Source of the DNA: Spisula solida
Taxonomy: Eukaryota; Mollusca; Bivalvia; Venerida; Mactridae
Direction: 5' to 3'
Length of the DNA: 64,000 nucleotides
Assembly: GCA_947247005.1 (NCBI GenBank)
Contig: OX365949.1
Coordinates: 20,339,130 to 20,403,129, forward strand
Positions within the stretch are counted from its first letter, which is position 1; every line of letters starts with the position of its first letter. Shown here piece by piece: positions 47,233-60,084 of the stretch. The notes beneath the pieces were generated by a model, which ran no database searches, was not told the origin of the DNA, and saw only the letters and a list, made by a program, of their open reading frames with translations. A program made the translations under genes and the position numbers.

Positions 47233-47900
47233 CCTTTCTCGTAGATTCTAAATGACTTTTCTTAAATGAATTGATGATGCTATAGCAACATTATGGAATA
47301 GTGCTACAAGAACGTCAGTGCAGTGATATTGAAATTGTAAACCGTGATTCATTTGCTCAAAATCAGCAGTGTTGATCTGCTCATATATAATGTTTATGTT
47401 TGTTTTTCTAATTATATGCCGGAAACAAACTGGTGTTTTTGTGGATTCTCTTGAAGATGTGCTTGACAAGGTGGTTGTGCAGACCTACTTTGTATTGATA
47501 CTTTAGTTACAGTGATAAATCGAGTTTGATTAAATTCATGATTTAACCATTGCAATATTTGTGCATTTGTTCATTATGTCACATGTTACAACATTCCTTT
47601 TAGAAGAGTATGTTATTACTGGTTAGGATGCAGTCTAGGAATACTGGGTAGGTGAATTCGCCGCCTTATATAACTGAAAAATTGTTAAGAAACAGTGTTA
47701 AACTGGAATAAACATAGACTACCCATACTATGCAGTTCATAAAGTACGTAAAATATGCCTGATTTGTCTGGACAGATTGTTAGTTAAATGGAGGAACACT
47801 GATTTATGCCCATGTGAACAATCTGATTACAAGTCTATCTTGTATAATTTGCTGGTAATGAGATGGATTGAATGTTACATGTGCATATGTCTGCTCATCT
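47233..47900 (+). other. TRIP13 3' UTR and flank
   Basis: No further coding sequence. A possible AATAAA lies near 47709 (GGAATAAACAT), about 475 bases past the stop; the true poly(A) site cannot be fixed from sequence. Confidence 0.35.
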
Positions 47901-47901
47901 T

Positions 47902-48191
47902 GGTACTGTGATATCAAAGCACTTAAAGATTTCGGAAGTTTACACGTTCAACTACTGTGTAGCATTTTCTATATATTATAAACTAAGTAAAGTTACGTGC
48001 AAATTTAAATTCTTCGTAATTCTTTAACTACTACATATTTGGATATATGTGGTTTGTAGGAATTCATTTATTGAACAATTATTAATATTACATATACCTT
48101 TACTACAATTTGCAACTGTTCAAGAATTATGAATGGTTTAAATTTGATCCTTACTTAAGCCTTCTGTAAGTGCTTTGATATAACAGTACCC
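47902..48191. mobile_element. MITE family C, copy 4
   Basis: GGTACTGTGATATCAAAGCA at the left and TGCTTTGATATAACAGTACC at the right. Both ends carry the same change (GATATC in place of TTATC), as expected if the ends evolved together within a subfamily. Confidence 0.82.
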
Positions 48192-48274
48192 TGCCTGCTC
48201 AATAAATGACATGCAGTGGAGCTACATAAATTTATTATGCCAAATTAATTTTAAAAAATTCAGTACTCGGGGCT

Positions 48275-48425
48275 CGACACTAACACTGGTCCGCTGGTCC
48301 GAGACCAGTGAAAATGCAGAACGACCAGTGAAAATTCTGGAGGACCAGTAACTGTCCTATTTACAAATTTGGCGCTTTTGCCCTGTCGGACCAGTGGCCA
48401 AAAAAGTTAGTGTCTAGGCCTGGTA
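48275..48425. mobile_element. Short element with GGCTCGACACTAAC ends
   Basis: GGGGCTCGACACTAACACTG at the left and GTTAGTGTCTAGGCC at the right, imperfectly inverted, with ACTCGG outside both ends. The interior has the repeated phrase GACCAGTGAAAAT. Confidence 0.55.
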
Positions 48426-48625
48426 CTACTCGGGTAACATGATGAAAACATATTATGAGTTGGTAGTTTAGAACATAATATTATTTTTTTTATAACAATA
48501 ACAATTCACAAAATTTAATTTAACAGTAAATTAGGTAGCTAGTTTAATGGGCTGTTTAGTTTTACAGAGCTTTGATGAACTGGCTCCTGATGAATTGAAA
48601 ATAAATCTTGTTGTCTCATTTCAAA

Positions 48626-48767
48626 TACAGTACAACCTCTCAAGGGCGACCCTCTGAAGAGCAACAACCTCTCTAAAAGCTCATTCAAATTTCCCGAAGC
48701 CAATATTTACTACTAATTTAGCACATTTGCAGCTTTCAGGCTGTTGCTCTACAGAGGTTGTACTGTA
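48626..48767. mobile_element. Pogo/Tigger-like MITE
   Basis: TACAGTACAACCTCT at the left and AGAGGTTGTACTGTA at the right are perfect inverted ends, flanked by A and T. Length about 142 bp. The CAGT-x-AACCTCT terminus recalls pogo-type elements (recalled, not searched). Confidence 0.75.
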
Positions 48768-48830
48768 TTAAAACTAAAGAGGTTTGGGAAATCTGTAGCA
48801 GTAACTACTCTCGGTTTTTAGAAATAATTC

Positions 48831-49201
48831 TGCCCCCCATCTTTGATGAGGGGAAATTGCTTTGCACATGTCTGTCGGTCCGTCGGTATGTCTGTCGGTC
48901 GTGGTTTCCATTAAAAAAGTCCAGAATGCTTGACCCTATGATCTTCAAACTTTACGTGATGGTTGGTCATCAATGATGGCTCCTACTGAGTTTGAGGTTA
49001 CAGGTCTAGGTCACTGTGACTTTGATCATGTATAAGTAGACCAAATGGTTTACATTCAATAACTCAGGAGCATTTGGGCCCAAGATCTACAAACTTTACA
49101 TGGAACCAAAGAAGGCCATTATTGATTTTGCGGTCATTAGGTCAAGGGTCCATGTCATGCCTTAGCATTTCTGACTATTAGGTTACCATGGGGGGCATAC
49201 G
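48831..49201. mobile_element. MITE family D-related element (TGCCCCCC ends)
   Basis: CTGCCCCCCATCTTTGATGA at the left and ACCATGGGGGGCATA at the right, with CTGTCGGTCCGTCGGTATGT inside. Its left part matches 37238. Confidence 0.7.
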
Positions 49202-49569
49202 TGTTTAACAGACATCTTGTTTTTACTGTTACCTTTAAAATAATGAAATAATGTAGTCATCAACCTTTGATTAAGCAATCAATGGGCTGAATGTAAGACA
49301 CATGCTATGTGCATTATTGAATTAATAGCAATGATTGAGCACCTGTCGAAAATGTTGAGGGCGTTTTGCCTTGTTTGTTATTGTTTGAATGTTTCAATTA
49401 TATTACAATCTAAAGAATTGTCACTATTTTGATTAAATTATTCACGAAAGTGTTAACTGTTGCTCATATATTCTGGTGGCAGGTGTTGCCTGTGTCAGTC
49501 ACGGAGATCTTTGGCAGATTGCAGATTACCAAATGTTGTGAACATTCAGAAGACTGTCCTGCATTTTTT

Positions 49570-50040
49570 ATTCTCGTCCACCAGCGTATTCTTCACCTGG
49601 TCCGGGAACTAGATTAACCATTCTTGTATGAGGATGGCATGTGTCGAAGTCTAGCTTGATGTATACTAACTACCATATTTGTCGAGCATGCTTGCGATGT
49701 GTGAGGCATAGTTGCCACTTTTGCTGTACGAGTGTGTGCATCCGTCCGATTTTGTCCTGACCATATCTTTGACATGTATTGACCAATCTTGCTTATATAT
49801 GACATGAATGTTAACCACCATGAGACGTAGTGCCATGCACAAACCCCAGGTTCCTATCTCAAAGGGCAAGGTCACAGTTGGAGGTCAAAGTTCAAATTGA
49901 AGTTTGTTCAGACCATAACTTTTACATGAATGTTAACCTCCATGAGAGGGAGTGTCGTTGTCATGAGCAAACCCAGGTTCCTTTCTCAAAGGTCAAGGAC
50001 ACTGATGGAGGTCAATGGGCAAATTGAAGTTCGTCCAGAG
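49570..50040 (+). repeat. Repeat family E copy 2 plus two tandem 115-bp units
   Basis: TCTCGTCCACCAGCGTATTC leads into ATGAGGATGGCATG. Then ACATGAATGTTAACC(A/T)CCATGAG recurs at about 49801 and 49923, each followed by AGGTTCCT(A/T)TCTCAAAG and GGAGGTCAA. Open frames here follow these repeats. Confidence 0.6.
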
Positions 50041-50097
50041 TGAGACCCTTACTTTCACATGCATCGACCAATTTACATGTATCATATATATATTTTT

Positions 50098-50342
50098 ATG
50101 CCCCCATATCGATAGATCGGGAGGCATATAGTGATTCACCTGTCCGTCCGTCCGTCCTGGTTAACCCAAATTGACCGTTTCTTCTAGCATCATTATGGCT
50201 TGCTACAAAGCTTCCAAACTTGCATGGATGTTGTATATGAACACTCTCCACATACCTGTATCACCTGACCCCATTTTGACCTTCACCTTGACCTAATTTT
50301 GGACTTAGACTTATTTATGGACAAGGCTTCCACAGGGGGCAT
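50098..50342 (-). mobile_element. MITE family D, copy 2, opposite to 11462-11730
   Basis: TATGCCCCCATATCGATAGA at the left and CCACAGGGGGCATAA at the right. It is nearly identical to the reverse complement of 11462-11730 except for a shorter CCGTCCGTCC tract (three units against more). It is the most similar repeat pair in the window, so probably recent. Confidence 0.88.
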
Positions 50343-51329
50343 AAGCGTTTATTGAACGCAGTCTTGTTTATGAATATTATCCTCAATGAGGATTATCATG
50401 CGTACACCCATTGGGCCTATCTCACAGTTAGAGGTTAAATTGAAGTTTGTACGGAGCATAAATATTCTGCATGTTGGGATTAGGTGTAACTTGGCACATT
50501 TAACTTTGTGCTTTTTGTCAACATGCGCAGGCTCCACAAAATCTGCCTGAGGGCCTATATTTCTAGTTTAAGATATGCAAATAGTTCTACTAATACAAGA
50601 TGTCTGACATCCTAGAGCAAAGTCCTACCAACTAGAGACATTGTGATATATAAGCCTAAGATTCTCGAAAGGCCCGACGGCACCCCCTTTGGAATTTTTT
50701 AAATAAACTGTAGACAGGCTGCATCGTGTTTTGGCCACAGATGACTTTATTGTGATGTAGATTTAGGCCATTTCGGTATAATTATGTAGAAAGGTGCTTG
50801 GGATGTGATTTAATGCACATGTTCAGTATTCAATTTCTTCATGGGTAATAGGATTTTTTCCTGAACTTCAGGATTTTAAATCTCCACAAACGGTATGTTT
50901 CCATTTTTCCTATGTAAATCAACACTCAGGACTTTCTAATTAATCCTTTATCATATATGGCAGTTACCTTACCATTGTATTTTTCTGTAGTTAATTATCT
51001 ACCAGTATAATACTAACTTGCTTTTCCATATTAGCAACTGACAACTGCTCATGGTGTGGGTAATATGACTGTGTTCCTCTTCTAAGAGGAACATATATCA
51101 GTCTGACCCAGTATTTGACACCTTTACACCCGGGTCGCCAACTGGGCCACCTATTTCTTAACATAGCAATACTTAAAACAATGCCAGCGAGTGTATGTAT
51201 CAATCATCGAACAAAGTGTAGATGTGTAAAAACATGGCTTATTATGGTCATACTACGAGAGGTGTTGACTAAGTAAACGCGAAATACTCCATTATAAGTC
51301 ACAATACCATGACTCAACATTGCATGGGT

Positions 51330-51647
51330 ATGGTGGCATATTTCTGCCACCAGATAACTACTTAATTATTTAGATAATTAAGTGGTTAACACGTTAGGTA
51401 ACTAGATAATAAGTTAATTCATAAACAGTATCTTATCTAGAAAAAAACACATGATACTGCCACCAACTGCCAGTTCTTACCTCTTTAGAAAAGTGTTAAC
51501 TTGACAACGTGTTATGTATCTAGTTAGCATGATAATTAACTAGATAATTAAGTGGTTATCTAGTTACATAACGCGTTAACCACTTAATTATCTAAATAAT
51601 TATCTAAATAATTAAGTAGTTATCTGGTGGCAGAAATATGTCACCAT
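51330..51647. mobile_element. Palindromic MITE with CATGGGT flanks
   Basis: ATGGTGGCATATTTCTGCCA at the left and the inverted TGGCAGAAATATGTCACCAT at the right, continuing inward through CCAGATAACTACTTAATTAT and GATAATTAAGTGGTTAAC. CATGGGT lies directly before the element and one base after it, suggesting a 7-8 bp duplication. Length 318 bp. The arms carry nested copies of TAATTATCTA. Confidence 0.82.
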
Positions 51648-52044
51648 ACATGGGTATGTATCACAGTATGATAATACAAATGAAACATTTGAAGCATCTA
51701 GTTTTCAGCTGAAATAAGTTAACCAATGTTTCGTCGGAGATCAATGTTCGTTGATTTCGAGGTAGACATTGAATACCCAGTATTAACCGACCTCACAAAT
51801 GTTGAACACGTGTCGGTTTCTATTCAATGTTTTGTATTCCATGAGAATTTTACCGAATTTCATGAAATGTTAAGCCCACGAAAAGGTGATTTTACTGTAC
51901 GTTTTAAAAAGTTTGAATTCATGTGGAAACATCCGGTTTGGCATGAATCACTTAAATAATAACAGCTATTGTCGTGTAAGTTTGAATTAAATCACAAAGA
52001 TTGCTTACATGCCGAGTTCATTTCTGTAATTGTGATTTATATCT

Positions 52045-53925
52045 AACTGTAATTTTACTGTAATGAAATATACAGAAGTTAATAATATTCCAGGCCTACT
52101 GCTGCTTATAGATTTTGAAAAAGCTTTCGATTCATTATCTTGGAGTTTTGTTCGAAAGACACTTACGGTATTCAACTTTGGCGAGGATATAAAACGCTGG
52201 TTCAATATTTTCTACAAAGACAGTGTATCGGCTGTTACACAATGTGGCTTTTTATCGGACTTTTTTAACATTCAGAGAGGCTGTCGACAGGGTGATCCTT
52301 TAAGTTGTTATATATTTATATTGTGTGCAGAAATTTTATCTCTTAAGATTAGACAGACTAAAGCTATAAAAGGAATAAAAGTAAATGCGATTGAACATAA
52401 ATTGTCACAGTTTGCAGACGATACAACAATAGTCCTTGATGGCTCTACTGAGTCTCTCAATGAGACACTAAAAGTACTAACTGAATATACTTCACTCTCT
52501 GGGCTGAGGGTGAACTTTGACAAAACTAAAGTAGTTTGGATTGGAAAACAAAAGTACAGTGCCAATAGCATTAAAACTAAATGGAAACTTCAATGGAACC
52601 AAACACATTTTGATATGCTTGGTATTACGTTTCACGTTGATCTTGAAAAAATGATAGAATTAAACTACAATGATAAACTACTAAAAATTAAAAAAATGCT
52701 ACTTAACTGGAAACGACGAATTTTAACACCAATCGGAAGAATACAAGTGATAAAAACAATTATATTATCTACATTAATACATTTATTCACATCTCTACCT
52801 AACCCAACGCAAGATATGATTAAAATATTGTCTGACTCATTAACTGAATTTATTTGGGAAGGAAATGCCAGAATTAAGAAGAGTGTTCTGACGCAACACA
52901 AACATAAAGGAGGTTTAGGAATAACAGACATAAATACTTTTATACATTCCTTAAAGTTGACATGTATCAGAAGAATGGTAATGAGTAGTGGAAAATGGAC
53001 AAATGTAGCAAAAACTATGATTGACATACAAAAATTATTACAATGTAGCTATTACTACCCAGAATTAATTGCAAATGGAATTAAAAATAATTATTGGAGA
53101 GATGCATTAAATGCTTTTGTAACACTATGTAAAAAACAAGAAATCAATGAAACAGAATTGATAGCACAACCCATCTTCTACAATCCTAATATCCTTATAA
53201 AAATAAACCTATTTTTTACAACTCATGGTTCAAAGCGGGTGTGCAAAATATCGAAGACCTGTTAGACAATAACGGCAACTTTTACAGCTTCGAACATTTT
53301 AAAGAAAATAATAATCTCATAACCAACTATATTCAATATCAAGGTGTAATAAGGTCTATATCTGATTTCTTGAAACAGAATGATTGTCATAGTAAAGACA
53401 AAATAACCAGACCGTACATTCCAACACTTTTTAAAAATATTCTAAAATTTAATCAAGGAACTCAACCAATGTATAATATTCTGATAAAAACAGAAGTCAA
53501 ACCAGCTTGTGTATCAAAATGGAACGAGGATTTAGGCTTGCAATTAACAGATAAAGACTGGAATATCATATTTTCAACTCCTTTCGAAATAACAACAGAT
53601 TCCAACTTGCAATGGTTTCAATACAGAATTATACATAGAATTATTGGAACAAAATCTTTCTTATTTCGAATTAACTTCATAGATAATGCAAACTGTTCTT
53701 TCTGTAAAACTATGACCGAAACAATCAAACATTTATTTTGGGATTGTCATGTAATAAAGCAACTGATTTTAAATTTCTTTGGAAATCATGAAGTGAAATT
53801 GTGAAAATTTTATATTAGGAATCAGAGATCACAAGCAAGCTGTACTTAACCTTATGTTCACATACCTTAAAAGATATATTTACAACTGTAAAGTTCAGGA
53901 AATCCAAAGTTGTATACAGTAAAAT
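52045..53925 (+). pseudogene. 5'-truncated LINE ORF2, L1/Tx1-like reverse transcriptase, frameshifted
   Basis: The frame from 52063 reads L-L-L-I-D-F-E-K-A-F-D (RT motif with first catalytic Asp), R-G-C-R-Q-G-D-P-L-S, F-A-D-D-T (catalytic box), then L-G-I-T-F and a long connection region. At about 53205-53240 the frame shifts; it continues from 53241 with N-I-E-D-L-L-D to the zinc-knuckle-like C-S-F-C...H-L-F-W-D-C near 53690-53750. A second shift follows near 53800, and L-G-I-R-D-H-K-Q continues to about 53920. The endonuclease and most of the palm start are missing, so the copy is 5' truncated, as is usual for LINEs. The motif order fits the L1/Tx1 group; the exact clade is inference. It is not a host gene. 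Confidence 0.9.
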
Positions 53926-54100
53926 CTCGGTAATACGAGCAACGATTATTCGAGCAACCGGCCTAATTCGAGCAAATTTCAAACTCCGACGAATTTGCAT
54001 TATATTGTACATTAATTTATCCCTCATATTCGAGTAAAATTATTACGAGCATCCGGTCTAATTCGAGTACAGGTGTCGGTTCACTCAACCATTTTCAACG
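53920..54100. mobile_element. Pogo/Tigger-like terminal fragment
   Basis: ACAGTAAAATCTCGGTAATA then repeated ATTCGAGCAACCGGCC / GAGCATCCGGTCTAATTCGAG. The CAGTAAAATCTCGGTAATACGA terminus (20 bases shown in part) is of pogo type. No inverted partner is evident, so one end only. Confidence 0.5.
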
Positions 54101-54240
54101 ATAATTAGTTACTTTATCTCGAGGTCATCATCCGAGCGAAATTTCACAAAATGTTTACTTTTAGATATTCATTCAACATTTGATTAATTTGAATACGTTT
54201 AGGGAGCACCGAAGGAAGAACGCGTTGAACCTAGCAAACT

Positions 54241-54740
54241 CGTTATGTCAACTGCCTCAAGTAGTATGATATTGCCTAAGTATTATACAATACAAAGCCA
54301 GCATTCAAATACTATAGCATTGCCATATCTTAGTGTTAAACAGTCAGGAGAGTTTGTTTTCAAGTCTTTGGCAGGAATGCCGTGTTTCCATAAAGTATGC
54401 AAAATATGCATCAATTTAAACACGTTTCCAGACAAATTGTGTCTGCAATCCTAAAAAAAATGCCCAGCTTGGCTGCGTATAGTATCATTTTGGCTGACAT
54501 CACAATTTCAGGAATAAAACTTCGTGACAAAAACCTAGTGCGGTGGTAACCTATATGTAGTCTGATACAATAATACCACGAACTGAATTTGATCCCAGCG
54601 CAACGCAGCTGTTTATTTCTCAATATGCTGACTATAGGATACATGTACTATGATATTATACTACAACATTGATGGCAGCGTATCAATAATTTGTAGTAAC
54701 GAACTTATAAACACGTACGTATTAGTTGATGGCAACATAT
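54241..54740 (+). repeat. 500-bp repeat, copy 1 of an inverted pair
   Basis: Aligns over its length with the reverse complement of 62940-63455: CAGTCAGGAGAGTTTGTTTT, TCATTTTGGCTGACATCACA, CAATATGCTGACTATAGGAT and GGCAGCGTATCAATAATTTG are shared in order. The open frames in the two copies are not conserved in sequence or frame, so the unit is non-coding. Confidence 0.85.
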
Positions 54741-55326
54741 ATGATAATGCGATCACTGGTCAATAAAAAAAATACTCCTGATAAAAAGTGCAAGAAGGTT
54801 ATATGTACCTGCCATGCTAAGCTGTTTGTCGAGGAATGTGATAGACAATATGCAGTGTCGATTTACCAAAGACATATATGTATTGTTCATCGATAGGCCA
54901 AACTAGTGAAATGGCATATGAATTAGAAAAGGCGATAAACGAGTTTCGCTTTCAGTCACATCGTTATTGGGTACTACACTCTTCATTCTACAAGCAGTTT
55001 TAGCCGGCAAAAGTAGGCCAAACTAGTGAGAAACTGCAACCTTAAGGTATTCACCATAATTATTATTATATCTTCTGCTACAAAACTTTACCCTTACGTT
55101 TACTAGATCTTTATTATAAATTTGGACGTTCGGCTTTTACAAGCTGTACAGCGATACAATTGGTCATTACTGTTTTAAACATAAATATGACGAATAATGA
55201 CATATACAAGTTTTAGCACTCAAAACTATAAAAGATACTCTGATAATTGTAAGAATTTTTAATGTACACTGTACAGCAATTAAAACCGTTCTTAGACTAT
55301 AAAAACCATGTAAAACAATTAAATTA

Positions 55327-56155
55327 ACTATTTGCATAAAAGTAGATTTCGTTGTTGGAGAATATCGTGGCAGGTTTTTGCAGTAATTCTTATCAATTCA
55401 TTGTTTGAGAAAATAGCTATAATTATTTCATTAACGGTCATAATTGAGAACCCGTTTAAAATTTCACTAGCCATCTGTATCAGTTCTTGCCTATTTAAAT
55501 TATGTTTGGGACATTGAAACAAAACATGCGTTTCCGTTCCAGCAAGTTCAGACCAGAATGGACACCTACGGCTTTCAACCGATAACCCCTCATGTCTTCC
55601 TGTTTCTATTCTTAAAGGTGCCACTCCTGTCCTGAATTAAGCAAAAGCTGAACGATGAGTTTTGGACATTATCAATTTGCAATAATCTTTAGTATTAAAA
55701 TTATCAGTGAGCAAAGCATACATTCTCAATTTATTCCCTCCATCACCATTTACAGCATTTACTCTCAATAGTATCAATACTATCCTGACATCCATTTCAA
55801 ACATAAAATTCCTTGCTCTAAACATAAAATTCCTTGCTCTAAACATAAAATTCTTGCATCTAGAAGATCCATTTTTTAAACAATACATCATTATTCTTAA
55901 ATCGCTTCTTGAATTATCCATATTTTTGAAACGAGACCAATAATTTTCTATGGCTTGCCATTGTCTTACCAAAGGTGTAGCCCAACCCATAGCACCTACA
56001 ACAGCGACAGTCGGCGTAAATCTCCCAACACCTAAAAAGAATTTCATGGCTCGAATATATGTATCAATGCAAGTGTATGACTTCTCTCCCCAAATGACAG
56101 CGCCATATGAAACAACTGGCCATACGATAATATCATACACTTTTGTAAATACCAT
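55327..56155 (-). pseudogene. LINE C-terminal fragment with one in-frame stop
   Basis: The minus strand reads V-Y-D-I-I-V-W-P-V-V-S-Y-G-A and W-G-E-K at its start, then G-N-K-L-R-M-Y, T-H-R-S-A-F-A, a TAA at 55637-55639, and without frame change F-R-T-G-V-A-P-L-R-I-E-T-G-R, then a C...H...C knuckle (C-P-F-W...H-V-L-F-Q-C-P). This order is that of the post-RT region of a non-LTR retrotransposon. A 27-base segment is tandemly triplicated (N-F-M-F-R-A-R, near 55800-55850). The RT itself is absent: the 5' end abuts repeat family E. Confidence 0.82.
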
Positions 56156-56240
56156 TCTCGTTCACCAGAGTATTCTTCACCTGTGATATAATATGGTAGT
56201 CTGGGAACTTGACTAACCACTGATGTATGAGGATGGCAAA
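56153..56240 (+). repeat. Repeat family E, copy 3
   Basis: CATTCTCGTTCACCAGAGTA, TAGTCTGGGAACTTGACTAA and CACTGATGTATGAGGATGGC, as at 28095. It begins exactly where the LINE fragment 55327-56155 ends. Confidence 0.7.
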
Positions 56241-56699
56241 TATCGACTAGTTTCTTTAGTGTTAAGTAAAAGCTAAAGGTTGGCAAATATATTACAATGT
56301 ATCTGACCCAGTTAGCGTTCCAGGTACAAAGGTGGTAAATGCTGAATCAGACAATTAGGATCCCTCTGACATAGAAAGCTATCACATGAGAAGTTGTCAG
56401 TTGCTTATATCAGGTTACAAGTGGCTTTAAGTGGCAAACCACAAACATGGGTATACTGGGTTGAAGATAAGCCAGAGGTAAAAAAGCTTACCGAGAGGGG
56501 GCTGTAACGGTGGCTGTAAATGTTATAAAATATTACAGAAAACAAACGGGTGATAGTAGAGTCAATAAATGAACAATCTATCCATGCGGGGGATTGTGTT
56601 CGTTCATCACATTGACCAATAATACCTTCGGCATTATATAATATAATTTCAAAACTATTGCACACTATTCATTGGACAAGTGTATTCATGTATCTGGAT

Positions 56700-59600
56700 A
56701 TTTTTTATATCAAGATAACATTATATGGTATTCAGTTTCCAAGTTCACTATCGGGTGTCTACGGTATTGAAACACACTGTTATAAAGGGCAACCATCAAA
56801 CAACCACGAACGAATGTGCTGCCATATGTGACTATAATAATTGTTGAAGAAAAACGGCATCAAACCCGATGGAAAACATAAATAATAATCTCGTTAATAA
56901 CGGATTAACACGAACATATACTCTTGTGTACCAAACCATCCACTTACATAAGTACTATACTTACAATACTGAAAAAAGACAATTCCAGCCCACGATCTCA
57001 TAAATCTGGTCTTATTCTCACTACATATACACATGGAGAGTATTTTATGTTCCCATTATCAGACATTAACAAATAGATGTATTACTCCCTATTAGTAATA
57101 CTTTCATTGGAAAGCCCTCTACAGACGAAACTATCTATAAATACCAGGCTCAACACGTAGCTCGTTTTATGGATAATTAAGCCATGCGTATATGAGACCA
57201 ACTTCCCTGTATCGTATAAATAGTCATAATCACATCTCAGTGCCAATATTTATTGCTGTAACGTTCCATAGACTCTACGCAAACAAACCAATAACGTCTT
57301 CGCTACGATAATCTGACTGAAGCCATACTGCAAACAGATAGTGTTGAAATCTAATTCTGTAATCATCATGGGATAACTTAGCTCAAACTACCGGCAAATT
57401 GAGCGTGATGTTGGTAAAGGATAAGCTGGGTCAGACTAATGATTTCTGTCTTAATGGATACATTCCTTATCCTTGTTTCCGACCCGTTTACTACACTCAT
57501 TGCTTCTGACACATGAAGCGCTTCTTCAAGTAATTGTCCAGTCATACAATTAAAGATATCTTCTTGTATTTATAGGTTTTGCTGAATCGTTAGTTTCTCT
57601 AGAATGTACCAGTGCACTACGTTTATATACTAAATATTTCGATATGGAGAGGAGCTTTAAACCACATTGTTTATTGCAGGCTCAAGTATATTGACAAATG
57701 CCATGCATAAACTTTATGTTAGTTAAAGAAGTATCTGGTCGACTTGATTTATTATATATTATAATCACTGTGAATAAATTGGCTAAACTCATGTAATAAG
57801 AACCGTTATTATATAATTATTGTTCCTACATAATTATTGAATGTCTTCAAACTTATCAGAACACAGTATCGTGTTATAAAGAGAAAAGTACAAACAATGA
57901 TAGGCCACCAAATTTGATTAAATGACATATCTGCCTTTGAAACTAAGGTTTTCCCAAAATTTGCACATTCCGTGACAGAAAACAAAGTGATACAATGTTT
58001 GAACAAATTATGTTATTGTGGAAAATGGTCTCCATACCTGAAAAGAAACAGACGGGAACGCCATTGAGTCTTTTTGCTGCATGTTTTGTTTCCTTTTTGT
58101 GTGGTTTGTTACAAGGTACCACGAAACATGTATTTTTACTTTAGATACCAATGTACAGGTCTTTATTCTACAGGTATGCTGTAATCTGAAGTGATAAGCA
58201 ATCGTCAAAGTGATCATTGAATAAACGTGCGAAGTTGCGCAAAAAATAAAGTTATGTAAGTATAGTCATAGGCGCATTCTATATATATCTGGTGTCACAT
58301 GACTCAATTATACAATCATGGCGAGACATGACTAAATTACACGACCAAGGCTCATGCTATGTCTGGTGTCACGTGACTAAACTAATGACCATCGTGTTTT
58401 CTAATGTATTTTCTGAGAAAATATTGTCAGCATAAATCAACCTTCCACCATTTGTCATCCAGAATTCTATTCTTGTCTTATCAACATTCGCTTGTAAGTT
58501 ATAGAGATTTGAAAGATATCACTTTGCACATTTGTTGCCAATTAGATTACATGGCGGAATGATAAAACACACGCTTGTGTTTCAAACGAAATTGTGCACC
58601 AGTTGTCCGAGAATGGCGTATATGAGTTCTATATCATACCAGAACATGTGCCATATTTCTAGTGGATTTTCTTCTCATTTTATCCGACACTATTCGTCAT
58701 TTTAACCCGTTATTTGAATGAAGAACTTTTTAAACCATGCGGGTTCTAATTCAATATAAGATGCCTTGTGTTTTTGTTACTTGTTATCTATTATTTTAAG
58801 ATGTTTCGAAGTCGTTTGTAATGTATACAATTATGTTATATTGCAACCTAACCTACCATACATAGTGATCGGCAATTCTCACGCGGTCTATAAATCTGAA
58901 TAGACTAGTGTCGAGTTGTCTTATAAATTCTGTATTCTCATGTTCATATTGTTGAGTCGTCTTAAGACCAACAAGGACAGTGGCGTAAAGCATGTTGTAT
59001 TTCGAAAGCATTTTTTCTTTAAATTGAAATTGATTGGATACAGTATGGATAGTATTATGAAGTTCTACATTTACCGTTGTATCAAAGTTAATAAAATTTG
59101 AATATTAAAAATGCGAGAACCGTTACTGTTAATCTTGCTCGTTCACAAACATACACGATCTCATTGTAAAGAAACCCCACATTAATGGACTGTTGACATG
59201 GTATTCTATAAATTATATGTATAAGAATTTCGGACAAGTTAAAACGAAAGTTAATTTTAGTCTTTTTTCAACGGTCATTTTAAGCCATGTATGTCTGGTG
59301 GCAAGGCTTATTAAAAACTATGAAATAAAACCACTGCCTATCAAATAGTTTGTGTTCCAACCTATTTTATTGTATTCAACTAACATTAACAGAAACACCA
59401 AAATGAATTATAAATGTTGAAAACATCAATATTTATGTCAAAACATGGTTTTATGAATATGACAATTCTCAATTTTAGAACACAAATTAGAAATTAAATT
59501 TGGAACATTTGCTGAGTATAATTATGTCCGTCATCGTGTTATTCGCCGAATTCAATTTAATATATCATTATGGTTAACATAACACACGTCAATAGGGCAT

Positions 59601-60070
59601 TAGTGAAGTCGTGTTTGTTGTGAAATACTGTAACATTAATAGCTCTGATGGCAAAGATGACTATCGTGTCCATTAATATTTTACATATGTTTATTCTGAT
59701 ACATTTATCACTATAATTACATCAGACGAATGAATATTGTTAGTTTACACGGCTGATACAGTGTTGTATTTGTTTAATGTATTTATATTTGTGGCTGATA
59801 AATATATGCTCTTCCCTCTATCCCGACAAGTACATACGTAGCTCCAGAACAGTAGAACATTTTAGTACTTTAGTACGAGGAGTGTCTATTAAGTTTATGC
59901 TGTAGGTTAATGCTGTGCTTTCGGACTTTGGAGAGGTGACAATAACCTTTACCACGACAACAAATCAAAGCTTGTAATGAAATAAGTTTTTAAAGGGCTC
60001 TAATCGTCGTCATTTTGATAAACCTTTATACACTTTCTTCGTTCCACACGTCAAGTAAGTATGAAAGAAA
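56700..60070. other. No gene recognised
   Basis: AT-rich. Small open frames (57809-58006 minus, 58008-58217 minus, 58916-59101 plus) show no domain. A pyrimidine-rich acceptor-like site on the minus strand at about 58035-58060 (TTTCTTTTCAG) leads into frames that stop within 30 codons. Two phrases TCTGGTGTCACATGACT and TCTGGTGTCACGTGACT at 58289 and 58360 form a short direct repeat; the second holds a CACGTG E-box. Confidence 0.5.
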
Positions 60071-60084
60071 ACAAGAGAAAAAAC

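Noticed and set aside
52063..53804. Reverse transcriptase open frames as a host gene or retron
   Set aside because: FADD box, long connection region, zinc knuckle, 5' truncation and frameshifts identify a dead LINE copy.
58008..58217. Minus-strand exon with acceptor TTTCTTTTCAG
   Set aside because: All frames stop within about 30 codons and the short peptide matches no family; no partner exons found.
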